Positions 27,376 through 35,535 of a stretch of DNA of 64,000 nucleotides are shown here, one piece after another. A model generated the notes under the pieces. That model saw nothing but the letters and a program-made list of their open reading frames with translations, did not search any database and was not told the DNA's origin. This stretch comes from CBDAQD01 sp965275905. GTDB lineage: Bacteria > Pseudomonadota > Alphaproteobacteria > Rhizobiales > JAJFHC01. How positions within the stretch are numbered: the first letter of the stretch is position 1; the number at the start of each line of letters is the position of its first letter. The DNA lies in contig CBDHYJ010000054.1 of assembly GCA_965275905.1 (NCBI GenBank), positions 1-64,000 of the forward strand, in the 5' to 3' direction. The position numbers and the translations under genes were made by a program.

Positions 27376-28823
27376 ATGAACATGCTGGAAAAACGCGACT
27401 TTTACATCAACGGTGAATGGGTGGCCCCGCAACAGGGCACGGATCTCGAGGTCATCGACCCGTCCAACGAGGAGCCCTGTGCGGTTATTTCACTCGGCGG
27501 CCAGGCCGATACGGACAAGGCGGTGGCGGCGGCCAACGCGGCGTTCGACTCGTGGTCGATGACGGCGCCTGAGGAGAGATATGCCGTCGTCGAGCGGATT
27601 TTCGAGGTGTACAACGCCCGTTCCGACGACATGGCGAAAGCGATCAGCCTGGAAATGGGCGCGCCGATCGATCTCGCGAAGACCCAGCAGGCCGCCGCCG
27701 GAGCCGGGCACATCAAGAATTTCATGCGCGCGGCAAAGAATTTCCAGTTCGAGCGCATGCTGGGCGAGCATGCGCCCAACGACAGGATCCTGCATGAGCC
27801 GGTCGGCGTCTGCGGACTGATCACGCCGTGGAACTGGCCCATGAACCAGGTCACGTTGAAGGTCATTCCGGCCATGCTCACCGGCTGCACCATGGTGCTG
27901 AAGCCGTCCGAGATCGCGCCGCTGTCCTCGCACCTGTTTGCGGAGATCGTGCATGAGGCGGGCGCGCCTGCCGGTGTCTTCAACATGATCAACGGCGACG
28001 GCGCCGGCGTGGGCACGCAGCTTTCCGGCCATCCCGACGTCAACATGATCTCGTTCACGGGCTCGACCCGCGCCGGTATCGCGATTTCCAAGAACGCGGC
28101 CGATACGCTCAAGCGCGTCCACCTGGAGCTCGGCGGGAAAGGCGCCAACATCATTTTCTCAGACGCCGACGAGAAGGCGATCAAGCGCGGCACGCTGCAC
28201 TGCTTCAATAACACCGGCCAGTCCTGCAACGCGCCGACGCGCATGCTGGTGCAGCGCGGCCTCTATGACGAGGCGGTCGAAACGGCAGGCGCCGTCGCCA
28301 GCGCGACCCAGGTCGGACCGGCCGACGAGGAGGGCCGTCACATCGGTCCGGTGGTCAGCGCCACGCAGTTCGACAAGATCCAGGACCTGATCGGCAAGGG
28401 CATCGACGAGGGTGCGACGGCTGGTCGCCGGCGGGCCGGGGCGCCCGGAAGGCGTCAACCGCGGCTATTTCGTGCAAACCGACCGTGTTCGCCGACGTCA
28501 CCAACGACATGACCATCGCGCGCGAGGAAATCTTCGGCCCGGTGCTCTCGATTATCCCGTTCGACAACGAGGAAGAGGCCATCAGGATCGCCAACGACAC
28601 GCCTTACGGACTGACCAACTACGTCCAGACCCAGGACGGCGACAAGCGCAACCGCGTCGCCCGCCGCCTGCGGTCCGGCATGGTCGAGATGAACGGCCAG
28701 CCGCGCGGTGCGGGCAGCCCGTTCGGCGGCTACAAGCAGTCCGGCAACGGCCGCGAAGGCGGTGTCTGGGGCCTTGAGGACTTCCTTGAGGTCAAGGCCG
28801 TAAGCGGCTGGGCGGACTCGTAA
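27376..28823 (+). pseudogene. Aldehyde dehydrogenase, two frameshifts
   Basis: A general NAD-dependent aldehyde dehydrogenase, about 480 residues when repaired. It has TPWNWPMNQVTLKV, FTGSTRAG, the general base in LELGGKGANIIFSDAD and the catalytic cysteine in NNTGQSCNAPTRM. Near 28420 an extra G and near 28477 an extra A shift the frame twice, so a short middle stretch is in a third frame and the C-terminus (EEIFGPVLSIIPF, PFGGYKQSGNGREGG) is recovered from 28485. The two indels are 57 bases apart. It is the first gene of a block with hydratase and oxidoreductase. Confidence 0.8.
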
Positions 28824-28865
28824 AATCCGGGTCTGCACCAGTTCTCTCCAGGGGGAGATACAGGG

Positions 28866-29572
28866 ATGTCAACGGTGCCTGATCGGATTGGGGCCGCGGC
28901 TGATCTGCTCAAGGCCGCGCGTCTGGAAAACCGGCTCGTCGACGGCATTCCCGAAGAGATCAGGCCTCGCGATCTTCGCGAGGCCTACGCCGTTCAGGAC
29001 CGTCTCGTCGAGATGCTCGGATGGGATGTCGGCGGCTGGTTCTGCGCCTGCACGAACACGGCAATCCAGGAACTCCTGAGCCTGGACGAGCCGTATTACG
29101 CCCGGCTCTTCAGCGACTACATCTTTGCAGAGCCGGCCGTCCTGAATGCGGCCGACTATCCGCCGATCGTGCTGGAATGCGAATTCGGCTTTCGCCTCGG
29201 TCGAGACCTTCCGAGCCGGCCCGAGGCCTACAGCAGGCTGGAGGTCGAAGACGCGATTTCCCATGTCCACCCGACCATCGATCGTGGCCGGCCATCTCAA
29301 GGACTGGCCGAGCCAGGATGTCTGGTCGGTCATTGCCGACAACGGCACCGACGGCGCGCTGGTCTACGGCGATGGGATCGAGGACTGGAGGCGCCTGGAC
29401 CTCGTCGCAACGGCTGTCACGCTCGACATCAACGGCGAAACGGTGCGAACGGGCAGTGGCGCGAACGTGCTTGGGGATCCGCTCGAAGCCTTTGTCTGGC
29501 TGGCCAATGCCCGGTCCCGCGACGGTGACGGCCTCAAGGCCGGTGACATCCACAATACCGGGACGGCGACCA
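28866..29572 (+). pseudogene. 2-keto-4-pentenoate hydratase-like protein, frameshifted and missing its C-terminus
   Basis: The N-terminal 138 residues read from ATG 28866. Segments LECEFGFRLGRDLPSRPEAYS and DAISHVHPTI match the fumarylacetoacetate hydrolase/hydratase superfamily, with the metal-ligand EFGF region. Near 29280 two bases appear missing (I-E-I-V restored with GA). From there the hydratase continues in the next frame through GDGIEDWRRLDLVATAVTL and LKAGDIHNTGTAT, then stops matching at about 29570, where the sequence passes in frame into an FAD oxidoreductase. About 30 C-terminal residues of the hydratase are absent. Its role was probably hydration of a dienoate or pentenoate-type acid. 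Confidence 0.7.
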
Positions 29573-30687
29573 GCTATGGCAATGCGGGCGTCATTACGTC
29601 CGGGTCCTGCGTGCCGCAGTCGCTGCCGGGGCTCTGGAAGAGCATTCCCGGTATGCTGTTCGATCCGGACGGCCCCGCGTCGATCCGGCCCGGCTATTTC
29701 CCGAAGTTCCTGCCATGGGCGATTAGGTTCCTCAAGGCCGGTCGCGCCGACCGCGTCGCGGGCATCGCAAGAGCTATTTCGGCGCTTAATCGCCCTAGCA
29801 CCGACATCTATCGCCGTCACCTGTCGGGCACGAGTGGTGAGAACCTGCTCAGGGAGTCCATTTACATTCACGCCTATCGTAACGGCGCGGATGCCGGCCT
29901 CGACGGCATCGGGTGGCGGCTGCGGGCAGAGAACGGAGCTGAGCTGGAGCGCATCGGCGGAGACGAACTGCGCCGCCTCGAACCATGCCTTTCGCGCGAT
30001 TATGACGCGGCGATCCTGATCAGGGATCAGGGACGGTCGGTCGCGCCGGGCAGGCTGGGAACGGTGCTTGCAGCGAAGGTGCGTCAATCCGGTGGCGAGA
30101 TCGTCGAGGCGGGCGTGCAGCGGATCAGGCCGGAGCAGGAGGATTGGGCGGTTGATACGGATCGCGGCACATTCCGGTCGTCGCAGGTTGTCGTGTCGGC
30201 TGGAGTCTGGTCCCGGCCGCTGCTCGAGCCGCTCGGCTACCGCGTGCCGCTTGAAGCGGAACGGGGCTATCACATGATGTTCCGCAACCCCGGCGTCGAA
30301 CTCGGCAATTCGATCTTTGATGCCGATTTCAAGTTCGTCACCAGTTCCATGGACCGCGGCATCCGCAGTGCCGGAACGGCCGAGTTCGCCGGCCTCGATG
30401 CGCCGCCCAATTTCCGGCGCGCGCGCATTTTCGCGAGCCTCACGAAACGCATGATGCCGGACCTGAACACCGAGGATACGGAGGAATGGATGGGCATCCG
30501 GCCGTCGTTCCCCGACAGCTTGCCCTGCATCGAGGAGGTGCCGGGTCATCCGGGCCTTTTCGCGGCTTTCGGGCACAGCCATTTCGGTCTTACCATGGCG
30601 CCGATGACCGGGCGGATCATCGCCGATCTTGCCACCGGCACATCGCCCAATCTCGATCTTGCGCCCTACAGCAGCGCCCGGTTCTAG
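29573..30687 (+). pseudogene. DadA-like FAD oxidoreductase lacking the N-terminal FAD motif
   Basis: The frame continues from the hydratase with SYGNAGVITSGSCVPQSLPGL, the sequence that in DadA-type D-amino-acid dehydrogenases follows the first FAD-binding strand-turn-helix. The upstream GxGxxG segment, about 40 residues, is missing. The rest is complete: RDYDAAILIRDQGRSVAPGRLG, VVVSAGVWSRPLLEPLGYRVP and the C-terminal FAD contact GLFAAFGHSHFGLTMAPMTGRIIADL. Without the N-terminal motif it cannot bind FAD normally, so it is probably inactive unless the junction is an assembly artefact. Confidence 0.75.
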
Positions 30688-30696
30688 CGAAATTCT

Positions 30697-31620
30697 CTAT
30701 GCCTCGGTCCCGGCGCGAAAGACACCGGAGGCCTGCACGGCGACCGCGCCGAGCACGATCACGCCGCCGATCAGCGTGAGCAGGGCAGGGGTCTCGCCGA
30801 ATGCGATCCAGACCCAGATCGGTGCCGCGACGACTTCCAGCAGCATCAGCAGCGTGATCTCGGCGGCCGGCACGTAACGCGCGGCAATCGTGATCAGGAT
30901 GTACTGCAGGCCGATCTGGACCGTTCCGAGCGCGATCGCGACCGTCAGATCGTTGCCGGAGAGCGAAAAATCATCCACAAGAAAGGCGCAGACGGCGGCT
31001 GCGAAGACACCGGCAAGGCAGGTGGCGGGCATCATGTCGATGTCCTTGCCGGCCCGGTAGGCGACGACGCTCGCGGCGTAGCCGGATGCCGCGATCAGCG
31101 CCACCGCGCTGCCCAGCGCCGTTCCCGCGATCAGACCGTCGGCCATCATGATGGCAACGCCGCCGAGGCCCGCCGCCATGCAGATCCAGGAGAGCGTGCT
31201 GACCTTCTCGCCCAGGAAGACGCGTGCGAGCAGGGCGGTGATGAACGGCGAGGCACTGAGGATAAAGACGGCGTTGGCGACGGTCGTCAGCAGCACCGAG
31301 AAGATATAGGCGATGAAGGCGCTGCCGAGGCACACGGCGACGACGGCGCCGCGCAATCTGACCTTGGAGAAGCGGTTCAGGGCGTCACGGCCGTTGCGTG
31401 CGAGCATGAAAAGGAAAACGAGCAGCGCGAACGAGATTGAGCGGTAGAACAGGATCTGCCAGCCGTCCGCACTCTCGACCAGCCGGACAAGGATGCCGAC
31501 GGAGCTTCCGCACAGCGCGCCGATCAGAACGCCGATCACGCCCGCGACATAGCCCGGCCGCAAGAAGCCGCCCGGTCCTGATCTGCCGATGGATTGCTGG
31601 GTCACGGTCGGGGCCTGCAC
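30697..31620 (-). CDS. EamA/DMT-family transporter
   Basis: A 307-residue inner-membrane protein with ten predicted hydrophobic helices in two EamA repeats (repeat 1 starts near residue 27, repeat 2 near 165). Pro-Phe-Ile-Thr segment SPFITALLARVFLGEK is the typical conserved exit motif. Likely exports a metabolite or amino acid. It is convergent with the oxidoreductase remnant, 9 bases apart. Confidence 0.85.
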   Translation of the reverse strand: MQAPTVTQQSIGRSGPGGFLRPGYVAGVIGVLIGALCGSSVGILVRLVESADGWQILFYRSISFALLVFLFMLARNGRDALNRFSKVRLRGAVVAVCLGSAFIAYIFSVLLTTVANAVFILSASPFITALLARVFLGEKVSTLSWICMAAGLGGVAIMMADGLIAGTALGSAVALIAASGYAASVVAYRAGKDIDMMPATCLAGVFAAAVCAFLVDDFSLSGNDLTVAIALGTVQIGLQYILITIAARYVPAAEITLLMLLEVVAAPIWVWIAFGETPALLTLIGGVIVLGAVAVQASGVFRAGTEA

Positions 31621-31702
31621 ACGTTGTTTTCGCTTTCATTCTTGTACGGAAATACCACTGACAGGGTCATGTCAGCAGTCGCTCACTCAGGCAATTGTGT
31701 CA

Positions 31703-32710
31703 TCACAGCCTGACCAGTTGTTTGCCGAAATTGCCGCCAGCCAGCACGGAGATCAGGGCGGCCGGTGCGTTCTCCAGTCCGTCGACGATGCTCTCCCGGT
31801 AGACCAGCTTGCCTTCGCGCAGCCATTCCGCCCCGACACGCCGCCATTCACGGCTGTGCTCCGAGCGGTCGTCCTGTATGAACCCCTCGATCCTCAAGCT
31901 CTTCTCCAGAACCGGCTTCAGCGGCGGCCCGGCCACGTCGTCCGCAGTCTGATACTGCGCAATCAGCCCGCAAATGATCATCCGGCCCCGTTCGTTGAGT
32001 TGGCGGAATGCGGCATCCGAAACCGGCCCTCCGACATTCTCGAAATTGACATCGATGCCGTCCGGGCAATGCCGGTGCAACACGCCGTCGAGATCCGTTT
32101 CGGTCCGATAGTTGAAAGCGCCGTCGAAACCGAGCTCGTCGATGAGATAGGCGACCTTGTCGTCGCTGCCGGCGGAGCCGACGGCCCGGCATCCGAGGTT
32201 TTTCGCGATTTGCCCCACCGCGGAGCCGACCGCTCCCGAAGCAGCCGACACGAACACCGTTTCCCCTGGCTTCGGATCGGCAAGGCCCTTGAGGCCTGTC
32301 CACGCGGTCTGGCCCGGCATGCCGAGGATACCGAGATAGGCGGTTTCAGGGATGCCGTCCGTATCGATCTTCTCAAGGCTCGCCAGTTCGTCCGATCCGG
32401 ACCGCGCCACCACCCGGTCTTGCCACGGCAGGAACCCCATGACCATGTCACCCGCGGCGAAATCCGGATTATTGGATGTGTTCACTTCGGCCACTGCGTG
32501 ATTGGCGACCGGTGCCCCGACAGCGAAGGGCGTCGTGTACCCCACGTCGTTGTCCATACGGTTTCGCAGGTATGGGTCGACGGAGAGATAGCGCAGCGAA
32601 AGCAGAACGTCGCCGTCGCCGGGGGGCTCGTCCGGCACGTCCCGGAATTCGAAATGCTCGGGCGTCAGGGTGCCGCCGGGACGGCTCTTGAGGCAAATGC
32701 TTCGGGGCAT
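31703..32710 (-). CDS. NADP-dependent oxidoreductase, MDR superfamily (CurA/LTB4DH-like)
   Basis: A 335-residue medium-chain reductase without zinc ligands. LRYLSVDPYLRNRM is the usual N-terminal segment; the cofactor loop reads VSAASGAVGSAVGQIAK, and NFENVGGP matches the leukotriene-B4-dehydrogenase / curcumin reductase family. Expected to reduce an enone with NADPH. It ends 83 bases from the EamA gene and starts just after the asparaginase stop on the same strand. Confidence 0.88.
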   Translation of the reverse strand: MPRSICLKSRPGGTLTPEHFEFRDVPDEPPGDGDVLLSLRYLSVDPYLRNRMDNDVGYTTPFAVGAPVANHAVAEVNTSNNPDFAAGDMVMGFLPWQDRVVARSGSDELASLEKIDTDGIPETAYLGILGMPGQTAWTGLKGLADPKPGETVFVSAASGAVGSAVGQIAKNLGCRAVGSAGSDDKVAYLIDELGFDGAFNYRTETDLDGVLHRHCPDGIDVNFENVGGPVSDAAFRQLNERGRMIICGLIAQYQTADDVAGPPLKPVLEKSLRIEGFIQDDRSEHSREWRRVGAEWLREGKLVYRESIVDGLENAPAALISVLAGGNFGKQLVRL

Positions 32711-32716
32711 AGCGGT

Positions 32717-33739
32717 TCAGCCGTCCGTCAATTCGCCGCACAGGTTTTGTTGCAGAGAGCGCTCCAGGTCCACACGATCCAGTCCCAGCGCAAAGAGGGC
32801 ATGCATCTTGGTGAATGCGGCCTCGGTCGTCATGTCGAAGCCGCTGAGCACGCCGGCATCGGCGAGCGCCGAGCCGGCGGCATATTTGCGCAGCGAGACC
32901 GTGCCTTCCTGACACTGGGACACGGCCACGATGACGACGCCGGAGGCGGTGGCCCGTTTCAGCGCGTCCAGAAAGCGCGCGTGTGCGGTGGGTGCGGTCC
33001 CGGAACCGTAGCAGCGCAGCACGATCCCGCAGGCGCCCGCCCCGACGATACCGTCGATCATGGCGTCCTGGATGCCCGGAAACAGGCGCAGGACCCCGAT
33101 CTCGCAGTCATGGTAGGCCGGCGGCCGCTCCGCCAGAATGCCGCCCTTCGGCCGCGCACCGTTGTGCCCGGCAAACCGGATCTCGGTGCCGATCTCGGCA
33201 AGCGCCGGGAAGTTCGGCGAGTCGAAGGCGTCGAGTTCCGTGGCCGTCACCTTGGTCGTGCGGTTGCCTCTGAGAATATAAGGCCCGAAGCACACGGCGA
33301 CCTCGCCGATGCGGTCGGAGCCGATGGCCTGAAGGGCGCTCAGGAGATTGTGCTGGGCGTCGCTGCGCACCTCGCAGAGCGGGATCTGTGAGCCGGTCAG
33401 GATCACCGGCTTGTCGAGGTCGGCGAGCAGGAAGGAGAGGGCGGATGCCGTGTACGCCATCGTGTCGGTGCCGTGGATGACGACGAAGCCGTCGTACCGG
33501 TCGGCTGTCTCCCGGATCCGGTCGGCGAGATCGTACCAGTCCCGCGGGGTCGCGTTGGCGCTGTCCAGCGGCGTCGCGTATTGCACAAGATCGAATTCGG
33601 GCAGGGAGTCGTCGCCAAGCTCCGGCATGCGCTCGTGGACCAGGGCGTCAAGGTCAGGCGCCGGCGCATAGCCGTCGGCGGTCTGGCGCATGCCCAGCGT
33701 GCCGCCGGTATAGATGATGGAAACGCGCTTGCGGGACAT
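32717..33739 (-). CDS. L-asparaginase (type I-like)
   Basis: A 340-residue asparaginase/glutaminase. The first catalytic motif, IYTGGTLGMR, has the nucleophilic threonine near residue 11-14; the second, VIHGTDTMAYT, has T91 and D92. The conserved GSQIPL and CYGSGTAP segments follow. It hydrolyses asparagine to aspartate and ammonia in the cytoplasm. No signal peptide is present. Confidence 0.88.
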   Translation of the reverse strand: MSRKRVSIIYTGGTLGMRQTADGYAPAPDLDALVHERMPELGDDSLPEFDLVQYATPLDSANATPRDWYDLADRIRETADRYDGFVVIHGTDTMAYTASALSFLLADLDKPVILTGSQIPLCEVRSDAQHNLLSALQAIGSDRIGEVAVCFGPYILRGNRTTKVTATELDAFDSPNFPALAEIGTEIRFAGHNGARPKGGILAERPPAYHDCEIGVLRLFPGIQDAMIDGIVGAGACGIVLRCYGSGTAPTAHARFLDALKRATASGVVIVAVSQCQEGTVSLRKYAAGSALADAGVLSGFDMTTEAAFTKMHALFALGLDRVDLERSLQQNLCGELTDG

Positions 33740-33818
33740 GGCCGTTACCCCTGGTCGGAAGCCGTGACTGGTGGCGAGGCGTCACCTTGCATCAATATTT
33801 CCCGTGCTGGAAGACCGG

Positions 33819-34283
33819 TCAGAACTGCAGGGGCGCGTTGTCGGTCACTTCCTTCATGACGAAGAAGGTCCGGGTCTGGCGCACACCGGGCAGGGCGATC
33901 AGTTCCTCGCCGTGCAGCTTGTTGAAGTCCGCGATATCGCGCACCCGGATTTTCAGGAAATAGTCGAAGTCTCCGGCGACCAGGTGGCAGTCGAGGATGA
34001 AGTCGAGCTTCGAGGCTGCGGCTTCGAAGGCGCGGAAGCTTTCGGGCGTGGACCGGTCGAGCACCACGCCGACCACCACAAGCGCGCCGCGGTCCACCTT
34101 CTGTGGCGCGATATGCGCGCGGACCGACGCGATGTATCCCTCATCGAACAGGCGCTGAGTCCGGCGGTGACAGGTCGCCGGGCTGACATTCACCAGGTCC
34201 GCCAGTTCCGCGTTTGTCAGCCGTCCGTTGGCCTGCAGGCGCTTCAGGATATTGCGGTCGATCCGGTCCAGATCATTGGTCAT
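33819..34283 (-). CDS. Lrp/AsnC-family regulator (probable AcdR)
   Basis: A 154-residue regulator. DRIDRNILKRLQANGRLTNAELADLVNVSPATCHRRTQRLFDEGYI is a textbook Lrp HTH, followed by a RAM effector domain (FDYFLKIRVRDIADFNKLHGEEL). ATG 34283 was chosen because upstream in-frame sequence is AT-rich noncoding. It is divergent from the ACC deaminase gene with about 160 bases between, the arrangement of AcdR with acdS, whose product activates acdS in response to ACC. Confidence 0.88.
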   Translation of the reverse strand: MTNDLDRIDRNILKRLQANGRLTNAELADLVNVSPATCHRRTQRLFDEGYIASVRAHIAPQKVDRGALVVVGVVLDRSTPESFRAFEAAASKLDFILDCHLVAGDFDYFLKIRVRDIADFNKLHGEELIALPGVRQTRTFFVMKEVTDNAPLQF

Positions 34284-34444
34284 GAAAGAATCTTCCAATT
34301 TGTGGTTATGAATTCGAAGATGAAGGCAGTCAGGTCGAGAATTCACATTATCAGAGTCAATTATTCGCGTCAGTTCGAGAGCACCTTTCAGGACCGTTTT
34401 GCTAGCCTGACGGCAATTCCGGCTGATCAGGAAAGGCAACGGAC
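34284..34444. promoter_or_regulatory. Divergent AT-rich promoter region for Lrp and ACC deaminase genes
   Basis: The region is AT-rich and holds several TTC/GAA blocks, including GAATTC at about 34312 and again near 34339. Lrp-family sites are degenerate and I cannot place them. It should contain both promoters. Confidence 0.4.
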
Positions 34445-35461
34445 ATGAACCTCGACAAGTTTGAGCGCTATCCGCTCACCTTCGGACCCACGCATATCGA
34501 GTTTCTGCCGCGCATGACCGAAGCGCTCGGCGGCAAGGTCGAGATCTACGCCAAGCGCGACGACTGCAACTCGGGTCTGGCCATGGGCGGCAACAAGCTG
34601 CGCAAGCTGGAGTACATCGTGCCCGATGCGCTGGCGTCGAACGCGGACACGCTGGTTTCGATCGGCGGTGTGCAGTCGAACCATACCCGCATGGTTGCGG
34701 CGACGGCGGCCAAGATCGGCATGAAGTGCGTCGTCGTCCAGGAAAGCTGGGTGCCCCATGACGACGCGGTCTACGACCGGGTCGGCAACATCCTGCTCAC
34801 CCGCCTCATGGGCGCCGACAGCCGCATCGTCGAGGACGGCTTCGACATCGGCATCCGTCAGAGCTGGGAGGACGCCATGCAGTCCGTGCGCGACGCGGGC
34901 GGCAAGCCCTACGGCATTCCGGCGGGCGCATCGGTCCACAAGTACGGCGGGCTGGGTTATGTCGGTTTCGCCGAGGAGGTGCGCGCCCAGGAGGCCGAAC
35001 TCGGCTTCAGTTTCGATTACATCATCGTCTGCGTCGTGACCGGATCGACGCAGGCCGGCATGATCGTCGGCTTCGCTGCGGATGACCGCGCCGGCCGGGT
35101 CATCGGTATCGACGCATCGGGCACGCTCGAGCAGACCCGGGCACAGGTCCGCGAGATCGTCGACAACACGGCGGAGCTTGTGGAACTGGGCCGTACCGTG
35201 CGCGACGAAGAGATCGTCATCAACCCGGACTATGCCTATCCGGCCTACGGCGTCCCGAGCAACGAGACCAACGAGGCGATCCGGTTCGCCGCCCGGACCG
35301 AGGCCATGATCACCGACCCTGTCTACGAGGGCAAATCCATGCAGGGCATGATCGATCTGGTGAACAAGGGCTTCTTCCCGGTGGGTTCGAAAGTGCTATA
35401 TGCCCATCTTGGCGGAGCCCCGGCACTGAACGGATACAGCTACACCTACCGCAACGGCTGA
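34445..35461 (+). CDS. acdS: 1-aminocyclopropane-1-carboxylate (ACC) deaminase
   Basis: A 338-residue PLP enzyme that converts ACC, the plant ethylene precursor, to 2-oxobutyrate and ammonia. All residues that separate true ACC deaminase from D-cysteine desulfhydrase are present: the PLP lysine K51 in MGGNKLRKLE, S78, Y268, Y294, E295 and L322. Length is exactly that of the family. It is divergent from an Lrp-type regulator and is followed by an AceE/MdeB-like gene. Active deaminase would give ammonia and a carbon source and is typical of plant-associated bacteria. Confidence 0.95.
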   Translation: MNLDKFERYPLTFGPTHIEFLPRMTEALGGKVEIYAKRDDCNSGLAMGGNKLRKLEYIVPDALASNADTLVSIGGVQSNHTRMVAATAAKIGMKCVVVQESWVPHDDAVYDRVGNILLTRLMGADSRIVEDGFDIGIRQSWEDAMQSVRDAGGKPYGIPAGASVHKYGGLGYVGFAEEVRAQEAELGFSFDYIIVCVVTGSTQAGMIVGFAADDRAGRVIGIDASGTLEQTRAQVREIVDNTAELVELGRTVRDEEIVINPDYAYPAYGVPSNETNEAIRFAARTEAMITDPVYEGKSMQGMIDLVNKGFFPVGSKVLYAHLGGAPALNGYSYTYRNG

Positions 35462-35535
35462 AGGCGACGCGCTCAAAGGTCTTGGCTCCGCGCACCGTGG
35501 GGCTTATTCAGGAGCGGTCTACCGCGGAGTGGTCC

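Noticed and set aside
31589..33391. 600-codon frame antisense to MDR and asparaginase genes
   Set aside because: It spans two real genes and their gap; no domain is seen.
34445..35461. Reading the acdS gene as D-cysteine desulfhydrase
   Set aside because: E295 and L322, which mark ACC deaminase, are both present.
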